Origin: Pontibacter sp. SGAir0037
GTDB lineage: Bacteria; Bacteroidota; Bacteroidia; Cytophagales; Hymenobacteraceae
Reading direction: 5' to 3'
Length of the DNA: 64,000 nucleotides
NCBI RefSeq assembly: GCF_005491705.1
Contig: NZ_CP028092.1
Location: 3,410,001-3,474,000 of the forward strand
Under the pieces are notes generated by a model that was given only the letters and a program-made list of their open reading frames with translations, had not been told where the DNA came from and made no database searches. The position numbers were made by a program, and so were the translations under genes. Of this stretch, positions 27,143 to 35,247 are shown in pieces. Each line of letters opens with the position of its first letter. The first letter of the stretch is position 1.

Positions 27143-28177
27143 TTAATCAAATAAAGTACCTGTTAACGCCTGCTGAGGCGGTATCTTGCCAAGGTGCCTG
27201 TAAGCGGCTTCTGTAGCTTCACGCCCACGGGCTGTCCGCATTATATATCCTTCCTGTATCAGGAATGGCTCATACACCTCTTCAATGGTTTCGGCCTCTT
27301 CACCACATGCTGTTGCAATAGTGGTTATACCTACAGGCCCGCCTTTAAATTTATCAATAATGGTTGAAAGAATCCTGTTATCCATGTCATCTAAACCATT
27401 GTGGTCCACATCGAGTGCATTTAAGGCAAACTTGGCAATCTCTACTGTTATGGTACCATCTCCCTTTACCTGGGCAAAATCGCGGGTACGGCGTAGCAGG
27501 TTATTGGCTATACGTGGTGTACCGCGGCTGCGACGTGCAATCTCAAAAGCTGCATCTGCGTGTATCGGGGCTCCCAGTAAGGCGGAAGAACGTTTCACGA
27601 TAGAGGTAAGCAGTTCTGAATCATAGTACTCCAGGCGACAGTTGATGCTAAACCGTGCCCGTAAGGGAGCTGTTAGCAAACCAGAGCGAGTAGTGGCACC
27701 AATCAATGTAAAAGGACTCAGGCTGATTTGTACCGAACGTGCATTTGGGCCAGAATCCAGCATGATGTCTATTTTATAATCTTCCATGGCCGAGTACAGG
27801 TACTCTTCCACAATAGGATTCAGACGATGGATCTCATCAATAAACAGCACATCATTCGGCTCCAGGTTTGTGAGCAAACCTGCCAGATCGCTGGGCTTGT
27901 CCAATACCGGACCAGAGGTCATCTTTATATTGGCATCCAGTTCTGATGCAATAATATGAGACAAGGTTGTTTTACCAAGTCCCGGAGGCCCGTGCAGCAA
28001 AACGTGATCCAGAGCATCTCCTCTTCGCTTTGTTGCCTGCACAAACACCTTCAGGTTCTCCACCACCTTTTCCTGACCAGTAAAGTCACTGAAACTGAGG
28101 GGGCGAAGTGCCCTATCTATTTCTTTTTCGGTAGACGACATATAGTCGTTTTCACCTGTAAGATAATCTTCCCGCAT
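27143..28177 (-). CDS. ruvB: Holliday junction branch migration helicase RuvB
   Basis: A 344-residue AAA+ motor of the RuvABC complex in recombinational repair. The family N-terminus ([19 protein letters not shown]) precedes Walker [10 protein letters not shown] (residues 63-71), Walker B FIDEIHRL, sensor 1 in [10 protein letters not shown] and the arginine finger region RARF. The C-terminal winged helix ends [21 protein letters not shown], in two pieces in the family alignment. The AT-rich 424 bp upstream contain the promoter of the tRNA-like RNA. RuvA and RuvC are not in the window. Confidence 0.97.
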   Translation of the reverse strand: MREDYLTGENDYMSSTEKEIDRALRPLSFSDFTGQEKVVENLKVFVQATKRRGDALDHVLLHGPPGLGKTTLSHIIASELDANIKMTSGPVLDKPSDLAGLLTNLEPNDVLFIDEIHRLNPIVEEYLYSAMEDYKIDIMLDSGPNARSVQISLSPFTLIGATTRSGLLTAPLRARFSINCRLEYYDSELLTSIVKRSSALLGAPIHADAAFEIARRSRGTPRIANNLLRRTRDFAQVKGDGTITVEIAKFALNALDVDHNGLDDMDNRILSTIIDKFKGGPVGITTIATACGEEAETIEEVYEPFLIQEGYIMRTARGREATEAAYRHLGKIPPQQALTGTLFD

Positions 28178-28546
28178 AGTATAACCTAATTCTTACAAAT
28201 TTGCTGTACCTAAAGGTAACAAATTCTTCAGGTAATTTGGTCCAAAAGCCTACACGAAATTACGAATTTTGCTAAATATTTTATAACAAAAAGAAATAAA
28301 TCTAATATAATTAGCATTGTTAGTAATCTGGCAGTTCAAAGCTTTTATGAACAGGCAGGTGTATCAATTTTAAGTTGGTTATTAATCAACATATTGTAAT
28401 CTAGAAAGCTAAAACCAATTGCGCGGCTATTCAGTTAAGTAATTCGATTACAATACCTTAAGATCATCAAATCATTTAATATATTTTTAATCTTATATTA
28501 CATACATTAACATAAGATTAAATAATAAGTAATTTTTATAAAAAAT
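28178..28546. other. AT-rich intergenic region
   Basis: About 370 bp upstream of ruvB (divergent) and of the tRNA-like RNA. It is visibly AT-richer than the coding surroundings. No gene seen. Confidence 0.4.
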
Positions 28547-28577
28547 TTGTAAACAAAAATATCTTTTTGTACGTTTA
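28547..28577 (+). promoter_or_regulatory. promoter of the tRNA-like RNA
   Basis: TTG (28547-28549), 20 nt, TACGTTTA (28570-28577), one mismatch to TAnnTTTG. The spacing equals that of two other promoters in this window. Transcription would begin near 28585, some 15-20 nt before the RNA 5' end. Confidence 0.5.
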
Positions 28578-28601
28578 CATTATCATAACAGAACAACACA
28601 A

Positions 28602-28740
28602 TGTAGGGTGTTGAAACTGGCAGACAAGCCCTCCTATCTCGGGGGTGGAGAATCTGGGATAAAGCAACCATATTACCTTCGTACTAGTACCAAGATATTT
28701 GCCTAACTACTCCGTGGAGGTTCGACTCCTCCCCCTACAG
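28602..28740 (+). tRNA. tRNA-like RNA with an extra-long variable region, identity unclear
   Basis: A freestanding RNA that folds as a cloverleaf. The acceptor stem TGTAGGG (28602-28608) pairs with CCCTACA (28733-28739). The D arm is of leucine type (TTG / CAA stem, GG..AGA loop). A T arm is canonical: GGAGG, loop TTCGACT, CCTCC (28716-28732). The middle arm CCCTC / GGGGG has the 7-nt loop CTATCTC, which would give anticodon ATC and a pyrimidine at position 37, both abnormal. About 70 nt (28646-28715) then replace the normal 10-20 nt variable arm. G28740 is the discriminator; CCA is not encoded. It has its own promoter and terminator. Whether it is a tRNA, an intron-bearing tRNA or a tRNA-derived ncRNA is open. 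Confidence 0.65.
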
Positions 28741-28745
28741 CAACA

Positions 28746-28783
28746 AAAAAGCCTCCTCAAGAGAAATCCTGAGGAGGCTTTTT
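28746..28783 (+). terminator. terminator of the tRNA-like RNA
   Basis: A perfect 14-bp stem (AAAAAGCCTCCTCA / TGAGGAGGCTTTTT) with a 10-nt loop, the right arm ending in T5 and followed by ATTTT. It starts 6 nt after the RNA's 3' end. Confidence 0.9.
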
Positions 28784-28845
28784 ATTTTAGATTCATGTAA
28801 TAACCGATCTTCCATAAGTCAGTATGCTCAGGAAGCAACCTTAGG

Positions 28846-30024
28846 TTATTTGAAGGCTGGAATACCTGTAATATCAGCTCCGGTAATCAGCAAATGGATA
28901 TCATGTGTGCCTTCGTAGGTTATCACTGACTCCAGGTTCATCATGTGGCGCATAATCGGATATTCACCTGTAATACCCATTCCTCCATGAATCTGGCGGG
29001 CCTCACGTGCTATATGCAGCGCCATATCTACGTTGTTGCGCTTTGCCATGGAGATCTGCTGCGTAGTTGCTTTGCCTTCGTTTTTTAAGGTACCCAAACG
29101 CCAGGCCAGCAACTGTGCTTTCGTAATTTCTGTCAGCATTTCGGCCAGCTTCTTTTGTATAAGCTGAAAAGCAGCAATTGGCTTATCGAACTGCACCCGC
29201 TCCATCGCATATTTTCTGGCCGATTCGTAGCAATCTATGGCAACACCTATAGCTCCCCAGGCAATCCCGTAACGGGCAGAATCGAGGCATCCAAGTGGTC
29301 CCCGGAGGCCTTCTACATTTGGCAACAGGTTTTCTTTCGGCACTTTTACATTATCGAAAACCAGCTCACCTGTGCAGCTGGCACGCAAACTCCATTTATT
29401 GTGAATTTCCGGGGTAGAAAAACCTTCCATGCCTCGTTCTACAATCACACCTTTAATGCGACCTTCCTCGTTCTTGGCCCACACCACTGCCACCTGGCAC
29501 TCAGGAGCATTTGATATCCACATTTTAGAACCATTGAGCAGGTAATGATCTCCCATGTCTTTTATGTTGGTGATCATGCCGCCTGGATTTGAGCCGAAGT
29601 CTGGCTCGGTTAATCCAAAACAACCTAGCCACTCTCCGCTTGCCAGCTTGGGCAGGTATTTCTTCCTTTGCTCCTCTGAGCCGTAGGCGTAAATTGGGTA
29701 CATTACCAAAGAACCCTGCACTGAAGCTGTAGATCGCATACCGGAATCGCCCCGCTCTATTTCCTGCATAATAAGGCCATAGCTGATGTAATCCAGGCCA
29801 CCACCGCCATACTCAGCAGGTATAGTCGGGCCAAAAGCTCCTACATCACCGAACTTCTTCACAATTTCCGAAGGAAAATGAGCTTCCTGCGCCCACTGCT
29901 CAATGTTCGGAGATATTTCCCGCATCACAAAGTTGCGCATTGTTTGCCGGATGAGTTTATGCTCTTCTGTAAGCAGATCATCAATATTATAGTAGTCAGG
30001 TGCCCCTGAAGATTCGTAGGCCAT
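28846..30024 (-). CDS. acyl-CoA dehydrogenase, glutaryl-CoA dehydrogenase type
   Basis: A 392-residue FAD enzyme. The stretch RSTASVQGSLVMYPI and the catalytic block YEGTHDIHLLITG with its Glu match the glutaryl-CoA dehydrogenase (GcdH) branch, which oxidises and decarboxylates glutaryl-CoA in lysine/tryptophan breakdown. Family motifs GCFGLTEPDFGSNP and YAMERVQFDKPI are present. The correct start is ATG 30024 (MAYESSGAPDYYN); an upstream in-frame ATG (30207) would read through a terminator hairpin at 30089-30128. It is therefore a separate unit from the TonB receptor gene. Confidence 0.9.
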   Translation of the reverse strand: MAYESSGAPDYYNIDDLLTEEHKLIRQTMRNFVMREISPNIEQWAQEAHFPSEIVKKFGDVGAFGPTIPAEYGGGGLDYISYGLIMQEIERGDSGMRSTASVQGSLVMYPIYAYGSEEQRKKYLPKLASGEWLGCFGLTEPDFGSNPGGMITNIKDMGDHYLLNGSKMWISNAPECQVAVVWAKNEEGRIKGVIVERGMEGFSTPEIHNKWSLRASCTGELVFDNVKVPKENLLPNVEGLRGPLGCLDSARYGIAWGAIGVAIDCYESARKYAMERVQFDKPIAAFQLIQKKLAEMLTEITKAQLLAWRLGTLKNEGKATTQQISMAKRNNVDMALHIAREARQIHGGMGITGEYPIMRHMMNLESVITYEGTHDIHLLITGADITGIPAFK

Positions 30025-30088
30025 AGTTGTTCTGGTTTGTTTGGCTATACGCAAATATAAAGTTTTAAGCAGAAGCCGCAATTGCTTA

Positions 30089-30128
30089 AAAAAAGAAGCG
30101 GTTCCTGGCTTTAAACCAGGAACCGCTT
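30089..30128 (-). terminator. terminator of the TonB receptor gene
   Basis: On the minus strand a perfect 13-bp stem (AAGCGGTTCCTGG / CCAGGAACCGCTT, 7-nt loop) is followed by C then seven T. It lies between the receptor stop and the dehydrogenase start. Confidence 0.88.
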
Positions 30129-30219
30129 TACCAATGTTTTGTATAAAAGAACTTCTAAAAAACTTTGGCAGGGTTAAGCACCTCTCAACGTGGAAAACTA
30201 TCTGCAACCATTCCTGATT

Positions 30220-32694
30220 TTAGAACTTTAAACCAACAGACAAAAGGAAATTTCGGGTTGCCTGCGGATAATAGAAATTCTCTGTAATTGTGGTTGCGTC
30301 GGAGATATAGCTATAGGTGTAACCGTTTGCTGCATACAGCTCATTAAATACATTGTTGATGAGCAGCCCCACTTCCAGTTCTTTCAGCACATTCTGAAAG
30401 CCAATGCTGTACCGGAAACGCAGATCTCCAACCTGGAAAGCAGGAATAATACGATTCTCGTTTGAAGTGTTGTCCAGGTACTGTTTCCCAACAGTTTTAT
30501 AAATGAAGGCTGCCCTTAACCCTTTTACAGGCATTACTTCCAGTTGCGTAGCCGTTACCCAATCAGGTGAGAAAGCAATATCTGTTCTCCTGAAGTTATT
30601 CTGTAGCTGGCTATCATCGTCGTAATTATCTATAAACTCCTGAAAGTTGTTGACAATATTCTGACTATAAGCCACGTTGGTACGCAGTGAGGCAATTTCA
30701 CCCAAAGCTAAAGCGCCGGCTAATTCTACGCCTTGCCTGTAGCTCTTGTCTATGTTTGTCCGCACCTGTGCCCCCACATCATTAATCTGCCCTGTCAGCA
30801 CCAGTTGGTTTTTATAGTTCATATAAAAGTAGTTCAGTTCAACCTGTGCCTGCAACGCTGTACCTGCCAGTTCTCCTAAATGCATGTTTCCCCTGTAGCC
30901 AGCTTCCAGGTTACGCAGTGTTTCGGGCCTTGGCCTGCCGGAAGGAGTAGACTCGGTAAAATCGTCGCGGACCGGCTCCCGGTTCCCGATGGCAAAAGAA
31001 GCATATAACTGGTTGTTTTTATCAGGGTTATAAGTTACACCTGCCTTAGGGTTGTAAAAAGTATAAGCTGCCGTTTGTGTGATGTTAGACAAGTCGTTGT
31101 CGTAGCCAAGAAAGGAGTAACCAACCTTGCGCACCTGCATATCGCCAAACAGGCTGACGTTATCCATCAGGCTATAATTTGCTTTTGCATATAAGTTGAA
31201 GTCTGTTTTTACGCCTTCGTTGTCATAGTAGCGATCCCGGATATTAGAGTCAGAAGCAAAACGCGCCCATATAATCTCACCGAAATGCTGCCCTACATAC
31301 CTGTTCCAGGCTCCGCCAACAGAAGCCTGCAGGCGGCTGTTTGGGTTATACTGCAAGGCATAGGTTATGCCATAAAAATCGTTATCCAGCCAGCGGCGGC
31401 GAATCAGGTCTGTAGATGAAACGGTGTCTTCGCCAATAATAACATTCGCCAGGCCATAAGCAGCCAGATCATCATCCTGACGGAATTGCTCATAATAGCC
31501 CTTGCCTATGGTATAATGCAAAGCACCTGAAAAGCTTAAGGTAGGCGCAAAGTCGTGCGACAGGTGCAACTGGTAATGGTCCTGCTGATAATTATCTATT
31601 TCGTTGTCGTAGGTATAGTAGTTATAACGGCGGTCCGAGGTCAACAGGTTTTGCAGGTCTGCGCCTTCTATATAATTTCTATCAATATATGCTTGCAGGT
31701 CGGCTGCAGTGCCGTACACTAATGCCTCTGGTGTTCCGTACCATGCCTGGTAAGTTCTTTCCTGGCCGGAGAAAGTCACAAACTTAACAGAGGTTTTTTC
31801 ACCGAAATATCCACCCGAAAAGTAAAAAGACTTCAGGTCAGAGGAGGCCCTGTCGATATAGCCATCAGATGAGATGCGCGACAAGCGTCCATCAAAAGCA
31901 AACTTGCCATTGATAAGGCCGGTACCAAAACGCACATTGTTACGCCAGGTATTAAATGAGCCATAGGTATGCTCTGTTTCGGCATAAGCCTCTGGGCGTA
32001 CATCCTGCGTCTGAATGTTGATACTGGCACCGAAGGCTCCCGCTCCGTTAGTGGAGGTACCCACACCACGTTGTACCTGTATATCCTGCACCGAGGAGGC
32101 AAAATCCGGCATATTCACAAAAAATACTCCGTGCGACTCGGCATCGTTAACCGGAATGCCATTTACCGTTACATTGATGCGGGTAATATCGGAGCCGCGA
32201 ATCCGGATACCTGTGTAACCCACTCCAGCACCAGCATCTGAGTTAACTACAGCGGAAGGAATCTGCTCTAAAATGTAGGGCAGGTCCTGCCCGAAGTTTC
32301 GCTCCGCAATTTCTTCGCTGCTCACATTGGTATAGGTGGTGCCTGTTCTATCATTTGCTCTGGTAGCAGAAACTACCACTTCGCCTGTGCGCAGGTTGTT
32401 CTGCCTAAGCGAAAATTCCTGACGGCTGTCTCCGCTAATGCTTACCTGGCGTACCACTGGCTCAAAACCCAGAAAGCTTACCCGAATAGTGTAGGTGCCG
32501 GCCGACACATTTTGAATTCTGTATTCGCCACCCGCTGTAGTAACAGCACCTATACCTGTGCCCTCTAAAACAATGTTAGCCCCGACTAAAGCCTCCCCTT
32601 TAGTCGCATCTGTTACCCGCCCGCTTATAGCAAACTGGGCCAGCAACTGCAATGGCAACAGCAAAGCCGCCATTACAAAAAATAAAAATCTCAT
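30220..32694 (-). CDS. TonB-dependent receptor, probably for thiamine
   Basis: An 824-residue outer-membrane receptor. A signal peptide (MRFLFFVMAALLLPLQLLAQ) leads into a carboxypeptidase-like regulatory domain (GRVTDATKGEALVGANI...), then a plug with GTSTNGAGAFGASINIQT, then the beta-barrel to the terminal phenylalanine (LLSVGLKF). A TPP riboswitch lies 70 bp upstream of the start, so thiamine, its precursors or TPP is the likely cargo; the sequence itself does not fix the substrate. The ATG at 32694 is preferred to one 16 codons upstream. No ABC or PnuT transporter is adjacent. Confidence 0.9.
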   Translation of the reverse strand: MRFLFFVMAALLLPLQLLAQFAISGRVTDATKGEALVGANIVLEGTGIGAVTTAGGEYRIQNVSAGTYTIRVSFLGFEPVVRQVSISGDSRQEFSLRQNNLRTGEVVVSATRANDRTGTTYTNVSSEEIAERNFGQDLPYILEQIPSAVVNSDAGAGVGYTGIRIRGSDITRINVTVNGIPVNDAESHGVFFVNMPDFASSVQDIQVQRGVGTSTNGAGAFGASINIQTQDVRPEAYAETEHTYGSFNTWRNNVRFGTGLINGKFAFDGRLSRISSDGYIDRASSDLKSFYFSGGYFGEKTSVKFVTFSGQERTYQAWYGTPEALVYGTAADLQAYIDRNYIEGADLQNLLTSDRRYNYYTYDNEIDNYQQDHYQLHLSHDFAPTLSFSGALHYTIGKGYYEQFRQDDDLAAYGLANVIIGEDTVSSTDLIRRRWLDNDFYGITYALQYNPNSRLQASVGGAWNRYVGQHFGEIIWARFASDSNIRDRYYDNEGVKTDFNLYAKANYSLMDNVSLFGDMQVRKVGYSFLGYDNDLSNITQTAAYTFYNPKAGVTYNPDKNNQLYASFAIGNREPVRDDFTESTPSGRPRPETLRNLEAGYRGNMHLGELAGTALQAQVELNYFYMNYKNQLVLTGQINDVGAQVRTNIDKSYRQGVELAGALALGEIASLRTNVAYSQNIVNNFQEFIDNYDDDSQLQNNFRRTDIAFSPDWVTATQLEVMPVKGLRAAFIYKTVGKQYLDNTSNENRIIPAFQVGDLRFRYSIGFQNVLKELEVGLLINNVFNELYAANGYTYSYISDATTITENFYYPQATRNFLLSVGLKF

Positions 32695-32764
32695 GAAGTA
32701 AGTAGTTAAGAATGAAACATAGCCTATGCCAGGGGTTAGCATACCACCAAAGTTTCTGTACCAG

Positions 32765-32841
32765 TTTTCCCTTCGCCAGCATTACCTGGATCAGGTTCAA
32801 TGGGTATAATCTCAGCCCGTTGTAATAAGGCACCCCTAAAG
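32765..32841 (-). promoter_or_regulatory. TPP (thi-box) riboswitch
   Basis: The conserved TPP aptamer blocks are all present on the minus strand in order: GGGGTGCC, GGGCTGAGA, ACCC, TTGAACCTGATC, the GGTAATGC block and GCGAAGGGA. It sits in the leader of the TonB receptor gene. About 40 nt further on, AACCCCTGG could pair with the 5' AGGGG strand of P1, a possible anti-aptamer switch; that pairing is a suggestion. Confidence 0.93.
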
Positions 32842-33079
32842 TACCACAAAGGTACAGCGTTTTAAGCCAAATCAGAAAGATAAACCTGTATTATCCGTAA
32901 AAGCAAAATTCTTAAAGAGAGGGTGGCTGTAAAATTTTAGTGAAAGGCAATAACCACAAAGGCGTAAAGTACGTTGATACTCATATAAAAGGCGCTTTTC
33001 CTGCTGCTTCGTAAAAGCCTGATTATAAACAGGAATAAGCCAATGTGAAACTGGAAAAATTAAAAATATTTTTAAAGTG

Positions 33080-33328
33080 ATGATGATTAGCCTACTGTAT
33101 ACATTAGCTTTGCTAACAATACTGGCATATTACGCATTCTCTCCGCAGAAAAAGTTGAAGGGCCCTTCTTCAACAGATAGCGACGACGACGGAGGTGAAC
33201 CGCTAGGCGATGATTTGCCAGATCTTGATCTCCCACCTGGGGTTTCTTTACCTATAAATGATTTTGAGCCAAAGTATGATCTCAAATTAGTTAGATTTCC
33301 GAAACTTCCAGAACCTTCTCTTAACTGA
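33080..33328 (+). CDS. small membrane-anchored acidic protein
   Basis: An 82-residue protein: one N-terminal membrane segment (MMISLLYTLALLTILAYYAF), then a Lys-rich spot and a strongly acidic, Pro-rich tail (DSDDDGGEPLGDDLPDLDLPP). It is probably a bitopic inner-membrane protein with a cytoplasmic or periplasmic disordered tail. A GTG one codon upstream is also possible. Conserved-looking style for this family of bacteria, but I know no function. Followed by a terminator. Confidence 0.72.
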   Translation: MMISLLYTLALLTILAYYAFSPQKKLKGPSSTDSDDDGGEPLGDDLPDLDLPPGVSLPINDFEPKYDLKLVRFPKLPEPSLN

Positions 33329-33351
33329 ACTCTAAGCAGAATACAACATAT

Positions 33352-33398
33352 AAACTGCCGCACCTGATCTTTTACTTTAAAGATAAGTGCGGCAGTTT
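33352..33398 (+). terminator. terminator of the small membrane protein gene
   Basis: A perfect 12-bp stem (AAACTGCCGCAC / GTGCGGCAGTTT) with a 23-nt partly paired loop and a T7 run. On the other strand it can serve as the end of nothing visible. Confidence 0.82.
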
Positions 33399-33438
33399 TT
33401 TTATTAAACCGGGACTGTTCCCACTTTCTATTCAAAGC

Positions 33439-34314
33439 CTACAAAACCGTCAGCGTATAAGTGCGCTCGAAAATTGCTTCCGGGCTCAGCATTTCAATAC
33501 CTTCTTTTTCTTTTAATTCACCTGTATCGCCTTCGTGGCTGGTAATGCCGCACCAGGGCTCTATGCATACAAAAGGCGATGCGCCAGGCTTGGTCCAGAT
33601 GCCCAGGTAAGGAAAACCTTTAAAATCCATCTCTAAACGATAGGCACTCTTCCGGCTTGCCAGAATCACCTTCTCTGATTTAACATCTTTCAGAACAATG
33701 GCATCTTTCTCAAAATACTCATGCTGAAGCGGCAGCACAGCACTTTCAGTTAAAACCCGCTCTGTTTCACCTGATTGCAAGCCTGCTTCATCTATAAGGT
33801 AACGCACCAACGTTTCGGGCTGCTCAAACTCCAGGTAATAATCTGAATATTGCTCCCCAGGGTACAAGGGCACATTAAAACCCGGATGCCCCCCAACAGA
33901 GAAATACAAAGCCTCATGATCTGTGTTGGTTACCTGGTAAGTGGTGGAAAGGCTGTTCCCTTCCAGTTTAAAAGCAATCAGCAGGCTAAACTTGAAAGGA
34001 TATTGCGATAAGGTCTCTTCGCTCTGCTTCAACTGAAATACCAGTTTGTCTTTTTTCTCTTCTACCAGGTCAAATTCGGTTCTTCGGGCAAAGCCGTGGC
34101 GTAGCATCTGGTACGTTTTGCCTTCGTGCGTAAACTGATTATGGGGCAATGCACCAACAATAGGAAAAAGATTGGGCGCGTGGCCGGGCCAGATAGCAGG
34201 ATTGCCTTGCCAGATAAGCTCCTGCTGATCTGAAAGCCTGATGAAATGTTGCAGTTCGGCACCGAAACTCTCGACACCTACTTTAAGGTTATCATTCTCC
34301 AGAAAGTATAGCAT
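33439..34314 (-). CDS. aldose 1-epimerase family protein
   Basis: A 291-residue galactose-mutarotase-like beta-sandwich. Family residues visible include GHAPNLFPIVGAL near residue 43, the HGFAR His (about residue 73), the VGGHPGFNVP block with its His (about 141) and the C-terminal CIEPWCG with the catalytic Glu. These match the YeaD/Slr1438-like aldose epimerases that interconvert alpha- and beta-anomers of sugars or sugar phosphates. No signal peptide, so cytosolic. Single gene. Confidence 0.9.
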   Translation of the reverse strand: MLYFLENDNLKVGVESFGAELQHFIRLSDQQELIWQGNPAIWPGHAPNLFPIVGALPHNQFTHEGKTYQMLRHGFARRTEFDLVEEKKDKLVFQLKQSEETLSQYPFKFSLLIAFKLEGNSLSTTYQVTNTDHEALYFSVGGHPGFNVPLYPGEQYSDYYLEFEQPETLVRYLIDEAGLQSGETERVLTESAVLPLQHEYFEKDAIVLKDVKSEKVILASRKSAYRLEMDFKGFPYLGIWTKPGASPFVCIEPWCGITSHEGDTGELKEKEGIEMLSPEAIFERTYTLTVL

Positions 34315-34514
34315 AAATACATTATTTGCTCTTGTAAATTAAAACAACGCTACCTAGAATACAAGCCAGGCTTTTATTAAAAACGCGCTTATTCTTCTAT
34401 GGCAGGGCTGTTTACGTATTTGCAGGAACAGGTATCATCAGAAGCTAAAATATTTTGTAGCCACTTTGATACTTGCATATAAGACATACTATACTGCTGC
34501 TGACACTGAACATT

Positions 34515-35240
34515 TTATGATTTCCCGAACTTTAAGGCTCTTTCTGTTTCGTTTTTATAATGCCTGCCTATGGGAAGCTCTTTGCCCATAATATCGATGT
34601 GCGCAGGCGAATACGAATCTATCTTTTTAAGAGAAACGATAAAAGAACGATGAATGCGCAAAAACTGCTCCTCTGGCAGCATTTCCTCTAAAGAGGTAAT
34701 TGTTTGCTTGGCAACAAGCTGTTTGGAAGCGGTTACAATCCGCACATAGTCTTTCAGGCTTTCAATGTAAAGGATGTCATCAACCATTACTTTCACCATT
34801 TTTCTATCTACCCGGAAATACAGGAATCGTTCTGAGCTAGTATGAGCAGGCTCTGAGTGGTTAGTTATAGCGGGTGCAAGCGGAGCATCTGATTTTATCA
34901 CCTTCTGCACCGCCCTCAGAAAACGGTCGAGGGAGATTGGCTTGAGCAGGTAATCTACCACATCCAGGTCGAAAGCTTCCAGTGCATACTCCCTGTAGGC
35001 AGTTGTAAGTATAACTTTTGGCGGATTCCGAAGCGACTTTAAAAAATCTGTACCCAGCAGTTGTGGCATCTTTATGTCCAGGAACATCAGATCGACGGGA
35101 TGTTTCTGCAAGGCATCGAAAGCGGCAATGGCATTATGGCACTGGCCTGTTACTTCCAGCATCGGCACCGCCTCAATATGAGACCGCAGCACTGCCAGGG
35201 CCGGTGGCTCATCATCAACAAGAAGGCAACGTATTTTCAT
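34515..35240 (-). CDS. LytTR response regulator
   Basis: A 241-residue response regulator: receiver domain 1-120 (phospho-acceptor Asp55 in MFLDIKMP, acidic pair Asp9/Asp10) and a C-terminal LytTR DNA-binding domain from about 140 (YFRVDRKMVKV ... FLRIHRSFIVS). The ATG at 35240 (MKIRCLLVDD) gives a standard receiver N-terminus; an ATG 20 codons upstream would overlap the kinase gene. It starts 7 bp after the stop of its kinase and is surely its partner. Targets unknown. Confidence 0.93.
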   Translation of the reverse strand: MKIRCLLVDDEPPALAVLRSHIEAVPMLEVTGQCHNAIAAFDALQKHPVDLMFLDIKMPQLLGTDFLKSLRNPPKVILTTAYREYALEAFDLDVVDYLLKPISLDRFLRAVQKVIKSDAPLAPAITNHSEPAHTSSERFLYFRVDRKMVKVMVDDILYIESLKDYVRIVTASKQLVAKQTITSLEEMLPEEQFLRIHRSFIVSLKKIDSYSPAHIDIMGKELPIGRHYKNETERALKFGKS

Positions 35241-35247
35241 ATACAGC

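Noticed and set aside
28602..28740. Reading the 28.6-kb RNA as tmRNA or a selenocysteine tRNA
   Set aside because: There is no tag-peptide frame or pseudoknot region as in tmRNA, the length is too short, and the 7-bp acceptor stem and UCA anticodon requirements of tRNA-Sec are not met.
30025..30207. N-terminal extension of the acyl-CoA dehydrogenase
   Set aside because: The frame is open, but it crosses a terminator hairpin with a T-tract and has no homology-like sequence; the start at 30024 is preferred.
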